A DNA stretch of 12,471 nt from Collinsella sp. (GTDB taxonomy: Bacteria > Actinomycetota > Coriobacteriia > Coriobacteriales > Coriobacteriaceae): positions 1-12,471 of the forward strand of contig JAIJJM010000025.1 in NCBI GenBank assembly GCA_022728415.1. The letters run 5' to 3'. Under the pieces are notes generated by a model. The model had not been told where the DNA came from. It worked only from the letters and a program-made list of their open reading frames with translations, and ran no database searches. Made by a program: the position numbers and the translations under genes. This document shows positions 5,863-12,471 of the stretch, one piece after another. How positions within the stretch are numbered: the stretch's first letter is position 1; every line of letters starts with the position of its first letter.

Positions 5863-7890
5863 CTACGGGCGCTCGTTGGGAGCCAGGCGCTGCATCTTGT
5901 TCACGGCCTTGAACTTGGTGAACAGCGGCACGTACTCAAAGCTCACGTTGGAGTTCTCCAGGCCGTACCAACGCGCGGGCGTGCCGGCAGCGCGGCGGAT
6001 GATGTACTTGAGCGTAATGGCCGTGCGCTCGCTGGGCTCCACGTCGCTCTCGGGCGCCAGCAGCTTGCGGATCATGACGAACTTGAACGTACCGATGTTG
6101 CCCGGGTCCTTGTAGACCGAGTAGTCGTGCTTTTGCGGCGGCAGCTCACCGGTGGCGGCAAGGTCCTGAACGACCTGACGCAGGTAAGCATTGACGCGCT
6201 GGTTGACCTTATAGCCCAGGTACAGATGCACGCGGAAGACGTAGTCGGTATCGAACGTCTCGACCGAATAGGCAAACGTATACGGCTCGTCCATGGTCTC
6301 GACGTTCACGAACCACCAGGCGCGAGCGCGCTTGGGATGCTTGTCCAAGATCGAGTAGACGATATCGCGGTCGATATAGTCGGTGTTAGTGTCCTTGGTC
6401 AGGTACACGATGTTGTCGCTCATGCGCTCGTAACGGTCGTCGTCGCGCAGGCGCTTGAGCTGCGGCAGGTAGCTGCGCAGCGGCAGCAGCGTAAACTGGC
6501 GCTGCTCGACCGCCGTGCCGTTGTACCAGCACACCATGATGCTCATGATGAGCGCGGCCATAAGGATGGTGAAGTAGCCGCCATGGAAGAACTTGGTGAG
6601 CGAGCTCACAAAGAAGAAGCCCTCGAGCATGAGGAAGAATGCGACGAAGATCCACGGCGCAACCTTGAGCTTGCGCTCCACGTGCAGATAGAAGAAGAGC
6701 AGCAGCGTCGTGCACATCATGGTGAGCGTAATGGCCAGACCGTATGCGGCCTCCATGTGCGCCGAGTTCTGGAACAGCAGCACCACGATGACGCAGCCCA
6801 CGAGCATGACGTTGTTGACCATGGGGATGTAGAGCTGGCCCTTGGTCTCGGCAGGATAGAAGACCTGCATGTGAGGCATGAGGTCCAGGCGGCTGGCCTC
6901 GGATACCAGCGAGAAGGCGCCGGTGATGAGAGCCTGCGAGGCAATGATGGCCGCGACGGTGGAAAGGCCGACGGCAAAGGGGCGCAGGCCCGGGGCGAGC
7001 ATCTGGTAGAAGGGGTTGAGGTCGGCGATACCCATGAGCTCCGCGTTGCCGGCGTTGTTGATGAGCCACGCGCCCTGGCCCATGTAGGACAGCAGCAGGC
7101 AGCACTTAACGAACGGCCAGGTAGCGTAGATATTGCCGCGCCCCACATGGCCCATGTCGGAGTAGAGTGCCTCGGCACCGGTGGTGGCGAGGAAGCAGCT
7201 GCCCAAGATCATGATGCCCGCATGGTTGTTGGGGCTCAGCAGAAAGCCGATGCCACGCAGCGGATTGAGGCACAGCAGCACCGTGGGATGCTGAAGGACA
7301 AAGAACAGGCCCGTACCGCCCAGGAACAAAAACCACAGCGTCATGATGGGACCAAAGGCGCGACCGATCTTGGCCGTGCCGATGCGCTGCACCAAGAAGA
7401 GTACGATGATGATGGCGAGCGTGATGGCGACAACGCGGCCCTGGTCGTCACCGAGCACGGCATGAACCGCCGGGATGGTGCGTAGGCCCTCGATAGCCGT
7501 AGTCACGGTAACGGCAGGTGTGAGGATGCCATCGGCGAGCAGCGCGGCGCCGCCCAGCATAGCGGGGATGATGAGCCACTTGCCACAACGCTTGACCAGG
7601 CTGTACAGGGCAAAGATGCCGCCTTCGCCGTGGTTGTCAGCACGAAGCGAGATCAGCACGTACTTGACGGTCGTCAGCAGCGTGACCGTCCACACGACAA
7701 GGGAGAGCGCGCCGAGCACGAACTCCTCCGTGACGCTTCCGATGCCGCCGTTGCCGGCGACGAGCGCCTTGGTTACATACATGGGGCTGGTGCCGATATC
7801 GCCATACACCACGCCCAACGTGACGAGCATCGCCGAGATGCTCACAGGAATCGCAGCGTGCGAAGCTGCCTCCTTGGCCTTTTGTTCCAT
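5863..7890 (-). CDS. kup: Kup/HAK/KT-family potassium uptake transporter
   Basis: This 675-residue integral membrane protein imports K+, by proton symport in characterised Kup proteins. The family signature GVVYGDIGTSPMY lies near the N-terminus (26-38, with Asp31 in the position conserved in Kup), followed by SLRADNHGEGGIFALYSLV and LLADGILTPAVTV. About 12 hydrophobic segments occupy the first 450 residues or so. A long cytoplasmic C-terminal domain follows (NIVYLTKDTNTDYIDRDIVY, then WWFVNVETMDEPYTF). E. coli Kup is 622 residues, so this one is slightly longer. The ATG at 7890 has GGGAGG about 10 nt upstream; an in-frame TTG at 7908 would place that ribosome site inside the coding region. 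Its own promoter appears just upstream. Downstream on the same strand come the 56-residue membrane protein and the KdpD/KdpE-like pair, forming a potassium module. Confidence 0.95.
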   Translation of the reverse strand: MEQKAKEAASHAAIPVSISAMLVTLGVVYGDIGTSPMYVTKALVAGNGGIGSVTEEFVLGALSLVVWTVTLLTTVKYVLISLRADNHGEGGIFALYSLVKRCGKWLIIPAMLGGAALLADGILTPAVTVTTAIEGLRTIPAVHAVLGDDQGRVVAITLAIIIVLFLVQRIGTAKIGRAFGPIMTLWFLFLGGTGLFFVLQHPTVLLCLNPLRGIGFLLSPNNHAGIMILGSCFLATTGAEALYSDMGHVGRGNIYATWPFVKCCLLLSYMGQGAWLINNAGNAELMGIADLNPFYQMLAPGLRPFAVGLSTVAAIIASQALITGAFSLVSEASRLDLMPHMQVFYPAETKGQLYIPMVNNVMLVGCVIVVLLFQNSAHMEAAYGLAITLTMMCTTLLLFFYLHVERKLKVAPWIFVAFFLMLEGFFFVSSLTKFFHGGYFTILMAALIMSIMVCWYNGTAVEQRQFTLLPLRSYLPQLKRLRDDDRYERMSDNIVYLTKDTNTDYIDRDIVYSILDKHPKRARAWWFVNVETMDEPYTFAYSVETFDTDYVFRVHLYLGYKVNQRVNAYLRQVVQDLAATGELPPQKHDYSVYKDPGNIGTFKFVMIRKLLAPESDVEPSERTAITLKYIIRRAAGTPARWYGLENSNVSFEYVPLFTKFKAVNKMQRLAPNERP

Positions 7891-7925
7891 AAGCCGGTTT
7901 CCTCCCAACTTTAACGTTCGAGGGG

Positions 7926-7951
7926 ATTATAGGTAATCGGCCCATGTTTGA
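7926..7951 (-). promoter_or_regulatory. Candidate sigma70-type promoter of kup
   Basis: The minus strand carries a perfect TATAAT at 7931-7926, about 35 nt before the kup ATG. A TTCAAA -35-like hexamer lies 15 bp upstream, which is a short spacer. The predicted transcript leader would be only about 30 nt. That is too short for a ydaO-type c-di-AMP riboswitch, and none was seen in the gap. Confidence 0.5.
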
Positions 7952-7997
7952 ATGGCACCGTTTTCCCAGCTAGACAAACATTTATACGGCCTTTAGG

Positions 7998-8009
7998 TCA
8001 CCGCGGTGA
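7998..8009. promoter_or_regulatory. 12-bp perfect palindrome TCACCGCGGTGA upstream of kup
   Basis: This self-complementary dodecamer lies about 70 bp upstream of the kup -10 hexamer, between it and the larger 35-nt palindrome. Size and position suit a dimeric regulator site, possibly for the KdpE-like protein, but I know no matching consensus. Confidence 0.3.
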
Positions 8010-8013
8010 TATG

Positions 8014-8048
8014 GGATGCGACAAAGGGACAGTCCCTTTGTCGCATCC
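8014..8048. repeat. Perfect 17-bp inverted repeat with one-base centre (REP-like)
   Basis: The left arm 8014-8030 (GGATGCGACAAAGGGAC) and right arm 8032-8048 are exact reverse complements around A8031. The core is GGGACAGTCCC. The element ends 1 nt before the nitroreductase stop codon. It has no T tract on either side, so it is not a textbook terminator, although it could stop or protect the 3' end of the nitroreductase mRNA. The core resembles that of the element at 5545-5599, suggesting related REP-like repeats. Confidence 0.7.
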
Positions 8049-8049
8049 G

Positions 8050-8922
8050 TCATTTTCCAAGCCAGTTTTTGAACCACCACTCCATGGAGCGGCTCATCTC
8101 GGCCATAAAGGGACTGGTATGTTTGCGGGTGTAGATATCCACCACGCGCTCTCCCACCTCGCGGGCGTGCGGGCGAAACATCGCATCCATCTCGGCCACC
8201 TGCGCATCCATAGTCGCGGCATCCGCACGGCGGTAGCGTTCCTCGTGCACCAGGTTCACCACGGGATGCGCGATCGCCGGACGCTCCTTTCGGGGCGTGC
8301 CGATGATGAGCATCGACAGCGGCATGGTATAGGGCGGCAAATCCAGCAGCGCGGCAACTTCCTCGGCGTTCTCGATGACATCGCCGATATAGCAACTCCC
8401 CAGCCCCAGGGCCTCGGCGGCAACCACGGCGTTTTGGGCGGCGATCACGGCATCCTGCGCCGCGATGGCAAAGTCGCCCAGACCCGGCGCACGACGGGGC
8501 GACTTGCCCGTGCGCTCTACAAACTCGGGCTCAAAGCAGCCCACATGCTCAAACAGATCGATCCACTTGGCATAGTCGACTACAAATATAAGTGCCCAGG
8601 GCGCCTTGGCGATCATGGGCTGATGGTCGCACAGGTCGGCCAGACGGTCCAGCCTGGCCTGCTCGCGAATGCTCACGATGGAATACATCATCATGGCGCC
8701 CGCCGACGGTGCGCGACTCGCCGCATGCAAGATCGCCGCCCGCTGCTCGTCGGTCACCGCTACGGGACGGTCGTTGTCATCGCGCGCAAAAGCGCGCGTG
8801 GACGAACGGTGCTCCAAAATGTCCAGCACCGCATTGCCCGTAGTCTCGACCGGATAGCCGCACGTATCCACGACCGCAGCTCCGTCGCCGCCCATGTCCG
8901 CCTTGCAACCCTGCTCACCCAT
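8050..8922 (-). CDS. Nitroreductase-family FMN oxidoreductase
   Basis: This 290-residue protein of the nitroreductase superfamily has FMN-contact motifs: HRSSTRAF at 38-45, ASRAPSAGAMMMYSI around 68-82, and GLGSCYIGDVIENAEEVAALLDLP around 173-196, then MLIIGTPRKERP. Family members are cytoplasmic, usually dimeric, and use NAD(P)H to reduce nitroaromatics, quinones, flavins or other acceptors. The physiological substrate here is unknown. A tail of about 65 residues (from VNLVHEERYRRAD to WWFKNWLGK) is commonly seen in the anaerobe nitroreductases of this type. ATG 8922 has GAGGG 7 nt upstream; the second Met (residue 10) is a weaker candidate. The first 30 residues, with Cys6 and Cys21, precede the conserved domain. 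It is transcribed towards kup, but kup seems to have its own promoter, so co-regulation is not established. Confidence 0.9.
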   Translation of the reverse strand: MGEQGCKADMGGDGAAVVDTCGYPVETTGNAVLDILEHRSSTRAFARDDNDRPVAVTDEQRAAILHAASRAPSAGAMMMYSIVSIREQARLDRLADLCDHQPMIAKAPWALIFVVDYAKWIDLFEHVGCFEPEFVERTGKSPRRAPGLGDFAIAAQDAVIAAQNAVVAAEALGLGSCYIGDVIENAEEVAALLDLPPYTMPLSMLIIGTPRKERPAIAHPVVNLVHEERYRRADAATMDAQVAEMDAMFRPHAREVGERVVDIYTRKHTSPFMAEMSRSMEWWFKNWLGK

Positions 8923-9132
8923 CGCCCTACCCTCGCCATTTCTTTAAGGAGCCTTTACGTTTCCGTGTAATTCCCGTCCATTATCGCGCAGGTCGCCACT
9001 ACATTGCGCAACACCGCCACATGCGCGCGTTAATATGGCTGGTTGTGTGCAGCCACCAAATGCGGCGCATAGCTTGGTAACAATCGGGTACCCCCCGCTT
9101 TCGTAGGTTTTAAGTTTGTGAGGAGTCTGAGC
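8923..9132. promoter_or_regulatory. Divergent intergenic region between nitroreductase and LtaS-like sulfatase
   Basis: These 210 bases must hold the promoters of both divergent genes. On the minus strand a GATAAT-like -10 is at 8985-8980, but the nearest TTGCGC (9011-9006) is 20 bp away, so the match is poor. For the plus-strand gene I see no convincing -35/-10 pair. A small hairpin TGGCTG/CAGCCA (9036-9041 / 9050-9055) is present. No gene or riboswitch was recognised. Confidence 0.4.
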
Positions 9133-11433
9133 ATGTTTGCAGCCGCTATCTCGCTCGTCGGTCTTGCGGCGACCGTCCACTTTGTTTTACGTGAGATCAA
9201 GACCGTCAAGGCACAGTCGGGCACCGTTGCCAAGGGCGCTATCGCCTGGAGCGTCACCTTCGGTCTGTTCCAGGTCTTTTTGACTATTTGGGGCGCCGTG
9301 GGCCTCGTCGCCCAAAACGAGCCGCTCGCCTTTGTGATGCTCATCCTGACCAATGCCATTCTCACCGGCTGCGCCTGGGCCAGCATCGCCCGCGACCGCA
9401 TCGCCCCGCGCGTCTTCGCGTTCGCTGCTACCGATGCCCCCGCACCCACCGGCAAGCTCGCCCGCCTGCGCGGTGCCTTTGTGGGCCGCCCGCTCGTCGC
9501 CTCCGTCTTGTGCCTGCTGCTCGCCGGCGTCTTTGCGCTGCTGGGCATGGAGGTCTCGTCCAACCACGATTTTACCTGGGTCTACCCCCTGTGCATCCTG
9601 CTCGAGTGGGCCATCATCACCACGCTCATGGTCGGCCTGTTCTTCCTATTCCAGCGCCACGGCGCAGCTCCCGCGGTCCTGGCCTTTGCCCTCTTTGTCC
9701 TGGGCATTGCCGAGTTCTTCGTCATCACGTTTAAATCCATGCCCATCCAGCCGGGCGACCTTTCGGCCATCTCCACCGCCGCCGCGGTCGCCGGCAACGG
9801 CTACACCTTCTCAATCTCGCTGTTCTGCGTGTTGTCCATGGGCTTTACCGCCATCGCCATGCTGCTGTGCGAGTACGCCGGCCTGGCAGCACCGCACCGT
9901 CAGAGGGGTGCCGCCAACGCCAAGCGTATGCTGCTCACCAACCTGCTCGTGGCTGTGCTGTGCCTGGGCGGCGTGACCGCACATGTCACACTCGTCGACT
10001 ACTACAACACCCTCGGCATCACCGTCTACACCTGGCGTCCGCTCGAGAGCTACTGGCGCGAGGGTTACCTGCCCGCTTTCATTAGCGCAGCGCAGTCCAT
10101 CAAGCCGCCCAAACCCGCCGACTACTCTGTCGACGATGCCAAGGCCACGCTCAAAAAGTACGCCAAGGCCTACGACAAGTCCGACGCCGCCAAGAGCGAC
10201 GAGCGCACCGCCGCAAAGGAGCAATTCGACAGCGAGAAGCCCACGGTCATCGCCATCATGAACGAGACCTTTTCGGACCTATCCATCTACCAGAACATGC
10301 ACGCCGGCTACGAGGGTCCGCAGTACTTTAAGAGCCTGTCCAACTGCCTCAGCCGCGGCAAGCTCTATGTGAGCGCCTACGGCGGCGGTACCGCCAATAC
10401 CGAGTTTGAGTTTATGACCGGTAACTCCATGGCCAACCTGGGCTCGGGCGTCTATCCCTATACCATCTACAACATGGAGACGACCGAGAATCTTGCCGAG
10501 CAGTTCAAGTCGCTCGGATATTCCACCACGGCCATGCACCCCAACCACGCCACCAACTGGAACCGCGAGAACGTCTATAAGGACTTTGGCTTTGACAAGT
10601 TCCTGTCCATCAACGATTTCCAGGGCGCCGATACCCTGCGCGGCATGGTGACCGACCAGGCGACCTACGACAAGATTCTGGAGCTGCTCGACCAGAACGC
10701 CGATCCGCAGTTCATCTTCGACGTGACCATGCAGAACCACTCGGGCTACGACACGGGTCTGGTGCCGGTCGACAAGCAGATGCACCTGAATATCGACACG
10801 ACTGACCTGGACACTAAGACCGTCGAGGACGGCACGCTCTCCGATGTCGATGAGTATGTCTCGTGCATCGAGCAGTCCGACCAGGCGTTGCGCTACTTCC
10901 TCAACGCCTTGAGCAAGCTCGACCGCAAGGTGGTCGTGGTGTTCTGGGGCGATCACCAGCCGTTCTTCCCGTCCAAGTTCAATGACAAGTGGTTTACCGG
11001 CGAGGACGATGCCACGCACCAGGAACGTCTGTGGCAAACCGACTACATCATCTGGGCCAACTACGACGTTGCCGGTTGCAACCAGACGAGTGAGGTCGAC
11101 GACCTGTCCACCAACTACCTGTCCACCCAGCTGATGCAGCTGATCGGCGCCCCGCTTTCCGACTATCAAAAGGCGCATATGACGCTGCGCGAGTCGCTGC
11201 CCGCCATCAACTCCGTGGGCTACGAGGACGCCAGCCTGCGCTGGGCGCTTTCCTCCAACGTCACCGGTGACGACGCCGCCGCCGCTGCCGCCACCAAGGC
11301 ACGTGAGGATTACGCCAAGATGCAGTACTACGAGATGTTCCGCGACGGCAAGAACGTGTACACCGAGCACTTCCAGACCGAGGCCAACGAGACCGACCCC
11401 AACCTAGCACCGGGTACAACCAAGATCAAGTAG
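9133..11433 (+). CDS. LtaS/MdoB-type membrane sulfatase (lipoteichoic acid synthase-like phosphoglycerol transferase)
   Basis: This 766-residue protein has about eight N-terminal transmembrane helices (near 3-19, 38-60, 65-85, 119-139, 147-173, 178-200, 224-248, 266-287) and an extracellular sulfatase/alkaline-phosphatase-superfamily domain (about 370-700). Catalytic landmarks: metal-site MNETFSD around 376-382, the GGGTANTEFEFMTGNSM block with nucleophile Thr423, QNHSGYD, and WGDHQP with Asp607/His608. The membrane part carries the PIQPGDLSAIS segment often seen in this family. LtaS relatives move glycerol-phosphate from phosphatidylglycerol onto a glycolipid or polymer at the outer face of the membrane; the exact acceptor here is unknown. 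ATG 9133 is chosen because AGGAG lies 7 nt upstream; an in-frame GTG at 9118 sits ahead of that site. The linker 330-370 is rich in Lys/Asp and the tail (after about 715) in Ala/Lys. It appears to be a single-gene unit. Confidence 0.92.
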   Translation: MFAAAISLVGLAATVHFVLREIKTVKAQSGTVAKGAIAWSVTFGLFQVFLTIWGAVGLVAQNEPLAFVMLILTNAILTGCAWASIARDRIAPRVFAFAATDAPAPTGKLARLRGAFVGRPLVASVLCLLLAGVFALLGMEVSSNHDFTWVYPLCILLEWAIITTLMVGLFFLFQRHGAAPAVLAFALFVLGIAEFFVITFKSMPIQPGDLSAISTAAAVAGNGYTFSISLFCVLSMGFTAIAMLLCEYAGLAAPHRQRGAANAKRMLLTNLLVAVLCLGGVTAHVTLVDYYNTLGITVYTWRPLESYWREGYLPAFISAAQSIKPPKPADYSVDDAKATLKKYAKAYDKSDAAKSDERTAAKEQFDSEKPTVIAIMNETFSDLSIYQNMHAGYEGPQYFKSLSNCLSRGKLYVSAYGGGTANTEFEFMTGNSMANLGSGVYPYTIYNMETTENLAEQFKSLGYSTTAMHPNHATNWNRENVYKDFGFDKFLSINDFQGADTLRGMVTDQATYDKILELLDQNADPQFIFDVTMQNHSGYDTGLVPVDKQMHLNIDTTDLDTKTVEDGTLSDVDEYVSCIEQSDQALRYFLNALSKLDRKVVVVFWGDHQPFFPSKFNDKWFTGEDDATHQERLWQTDYIIWANYDVAGCNQTSEVDDLSTNYLSTQLMQLIGAPLSDYQKAHMTLRESLPAINSVGYEDASLRWALSSNVTGDDAAAAAATKAREDYAKMQYYEMFRDGKNVYTEHFQTEANETDPNLAPGTTKIK

Positions 11434-11453
11434 CGACACGTCTTAACTGGTTC

Positions 11454-11584
11454 GTCTGCCCGGGCGGCGCGGAACGTAAGGTTCCCTGCTCGGACAGTCC
11501 TGCTCGCACGGAGAGCACATTAAGTGCTCTCCGGCTCGTGCGGAACTCACGATGAACCTTACGTTCCGCGCCGCTCGGGCAGAC
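11454..11584 (+). ncRNA. 131-nt two-tier hairpin with 31-bp arms after the sulfatase gene (candidate structured RNA or repeat)
   Basis: Outer arms 11454-11484 and 11554-11584 pair over 31 positions. The only non-Watson-Crick position is G11463 with T11575, which is a G·U pair in plus-strand RNA but C·A on the other strand. Inside, a second stem (11509-11518 / 11524-11533, CGGAGAGCAC and GTGCTCTCCG, loop ATTAA) forms, and it can extend through GCAC/GTGC with a GGCTC bulge. CCTGCTCG is repeated directly at 11485-11492 and 11499-11506. The element starts 20 nt after the sulfatase stop, and a terminator follows 55 nt later, so it would be the 3' UTR of that mRNA or a processed small RNA. A mobile palindromic repeat is the alternative. 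Confidence 0.5.
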
Positions 11585-11639
11585 ACCTCGGTGTTGAGGC
11601 GTGGCTTTTCATGAGAGCATCCGCAACATATATAAGTTG

Positions 11640-11664
11640 AAGGCCACGTCATGTGGCCTTTTTT
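11640..11664 (+). terminator. Rho-independent terminator of the sulfatase transcript
   Basis: An 8-bp stem AAGGCCAC / GTGGCCTT (11640-11647 and 11653-11660) with loop GTCAT is followed by a run of six T on the plus strand (11659-11664). It lies about 205 nt after the sulfatase stop, beyond the large hairpin, so the hairpin is included in the transcript. Confidence 0.85.
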
Positions 11665-11668
11665 GCGT

Positions 11669-11887
11669 CCGGAAACCGTGTCCCAGAATTCACGTTCGGA
11701 GTGGGATGCAGTTTCCGCTTGTGGCTCCGTTGGGAAACTCCATCCCACTCCGATTGCAAATTCCGGGTCGCATTTTCCGCCAAGCCCCTCAACCGGAAAC
11801 TGCATCCCATTCCAAAGCCAAATTCCGGGACGCTTTTTCCGAGAGCCCGCCCATCCGGAAAGCCCGTCCCACTCTGAATACATCCGG
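11669..11887. repeat. Tandem array of about 3.5 degenerate 62-bp palindromic units
   Basis: The motif GGAAAC(t/c)(g/c)(c/t)(a/g)TCCCA recurs in the same orientation at 11671, 11734, 11795 and (diverged) 11857, a period of 61-63 bp. Each of the first three units ends in an inverted partner. It is clearest in the first, where GGAAACCGTGTCCCA (11671-11685) faces TGGGATGCAGTTTCC (11702-11716) with 12 of 15 positions complementary. Units 2 and 3 share CAAATTCCGGG followed by TTTTCCG, and unit 4 is cut short at 11887. Copies are diverged, so this is old or selected at the structure level. Reading frames that cross it on both strands translate the repeat and are not believed to be genes. Confidence 0.7.
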
Positions 11888-11986
11888 CAAACGCATGCGA
11901 GCGTGCCGTCCAAGACGGCCTCGTCATCGGGGTGATATAAAATGTCACCCCAAACGCTTGCCACGGTTGCACCCACGAGTGTCAAG
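11888..11986. other. Non-coding stretch with two short hairpins
   Basis: GCCGTC/GACGGC (11905-11910 / 11914-11919, loop CAA) and GGGGTGATA/TGTCACCCC (11929-11937 / 11943-11951, loop TAAAA, one T·G pair) sit between the repeat array and the flavodoxin-gene terminator. Neither has a T tract. I see no convincing gene, promoter or RNA family here. Confidence 0.4.
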
Positions 11987-12014
11987 AAAAAAGCCTCGAG
12001 AACTTCGAGGCTTT
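11987..12014 (-). terminator. Rho-independent terminator of the flavodoxin-like gene
   Basis: On the minus strand a 10-bp stem (AAAGCCTCGA at 12014-12005 with its partner 11999-11990, 5-nt loop) runs into a T tract at 11992-11987. It lies about 43 nt after the stop codon at 12057. The plus strand has only a weak T run, so the main direction is minus. Confidence 0.82.
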
Positions 12015-12056
12015 CACATTTGTATTGTTTTGCACGAAGGACCGCGAACGGCGAAG

Positions 12057-12471
12057 CTACTCGCCCAGCACGGCCTTCTTGGCCGCTGCCGCCATATGGT
12101 CCAGATCATCCTTGGTGGGATGATCCTTTGCGGCAACCCAGTTGTCGAGCAGCAACTTAGCGCGGGCGTTGTCGGGATCTTGCTCGAGCATGGCCTCGTA
12201 GCGCTGTTTGACCGCGGGGCCCATCTTGCCCTGGCACATTGCCCAGCCCACCAGCTCGGCATCATCGGCCAAATTGGAGGTCACACGATCGATAATCTGC
12301 TGGTAATATCTCTGACTGGCACCAAAACCGCAGGTACCAAACAGAAAGACGCGCTTGCCGTGCAAGGCGGAGAGCAACGCCGCGACCGAAGGTGTGCATG
12401 CGCCCTTGTCGCACCAAAAACCGACGAGCACCATGTCGGCCGCACAGGCGCCCTGCGCCTCGAGCGCAACC
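12057..12471 (-). CDS. Flavodoxin-like protein, N-terminal part outside window
   Basis: The frame is open from the right edge to a TAG at 12057, giving 138 residues of a protein whose start lies outside. The visible part begins mid-domain (ALEAQGACAADMVLVGFWCDKG) and continues with KRVFLFGTCGFG and ELVGWAMCQGKMGPAVKQRYE. These match the second half of the flavodoxin-like fold found in small anaerobe flavodoxin-family proteins, where FMN-contact loops follow the strands VLVGFW and VFLFGT. A helical tail (about the last 45 residues, rich in Ala/Lys/Asp) follows. Such proteins usually carry electrons or act as FMN oxidoreductases in the cytoplasm. The FMN phosphate-binding loop at the N-terminus cannot be seen, so function is tentative. 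It is convergent with the sulfatase gene and has its own terminator. Confidence 0.75.
   Translation of the reverse strand, partial: VALEAQGACAADMVLVGFWCDKGACTPSVAALLSALHGKRVFLFGTCGFGASQRYYQQIIDRVTSNLADDAELVGWAMCQGKMGPAVKQRYEAMLEQDPDNARAKLLLDNWVAAKDHPTKDDLDHMAAAAKKAVLGE

Noticed and set aside
5722..7485. A 587-residue open frame on the plus strand, antisense to kup
   Set aside because: It lies fully across a clear Kup gene, has histidine/arginine-rich low-sense composition typical of the complement of high-GC coding DNA, and no ribosome site.
7945..7970. TGGCAC-containing sigma54-type promoter upstream of kup
   Set aside because: The required -12 TTGC element is absent at the fixed 5-nt spacing, and it faces away from kup.
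7891..8013. ydaO (c-di-AMP) riboswitch upstream of kup
   Set aside because: The candidate -10 lies about 35 nt from the start codon, leaving no room for a riboswitch, and no matching conserved segments are visible.
11669..11887. CRISPR array, suggested by the 61-63 bp periodicity
   Set aside because: Repeats are too diverged, the whole 62-bp unit (including the would-be spacer) is similar between copies, units are self-palindromic, and no cas gene is nearby.
11443..11985. A 180-residue minus-strand frame across the intergenic hairpins and repeats
   Set aside because: It translates the large hairpin and the 62-bp repeats, has no ribosome site or domain, and frames on both strands are open there because the DNA is palindromic.

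Overview
The window looks like chromosome of a high-GC, Collinsella-like member of the Coriobacteriia (Actinomycetota). This is inference from codon use, a low-GC-Gram-positive style gene set with strong GGAGG ribosome sites (a LevR-type PTS regulator, an LtaS-like sulfatase, a Kup transporter) and the many short palindromic intergenic elements. No rRNA, tRNA, integrase, transposase or CRISPR array was seen.

Minus-strand block, 8922 down to 1, in transcription order: a nitroreductase; a Kup potassium transporter; a 56-residue single-pass membrane protein; a KdpD-like sensor kinase that lacks the classical N-terminal KdpD/Usp sensor region; its KdpE-like response regulator; a PRK/uridine-kinase-superfamily kinase; and a LevR-type PTS transcriptional regulator that runs off the left edge. 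Kup, the small protein and the KdpD/KdpE-like pair look like a potassium module. No kdpFABC pump genes are present, so Kup is the nearest plausible target. A REP-like hairpin with a seven-T tract sits directly in front of the kinase's ribosome site and probably separates or attenuates the two halves of the module. The small kinase and the LevR-like regulator suggest a sugar-PTS role, but no PTS permease genes are inside the window.

Plus strand, 9133-11433: a large membrane-anchored LtaS/MdoB-type sulfatase (phosphoglycerol transferase-like), divergent from the nitroreductase. It is followed by about 620 bases without a convincing gene. That stretch holds a 131-nt two-tier hairpin with 31-bp arms, an intrinsic terminator, about 3.5 copies of a 62-bp degenerate-palindrome repeat, two more hairpins and a second terminator in the opposite orientation. 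The right edge holds the C-terminal part of a minus-strand flavodoxin-like protein.

The most unusual items are the structured DNA between the sulfatase and flavodoxin genes, the REP-like palindromes flanking the kup region, the LevR homologue whose AAA+ domain has lost the GAFTGA and Walker B signatures, and the small membrane protein in the potassium module.
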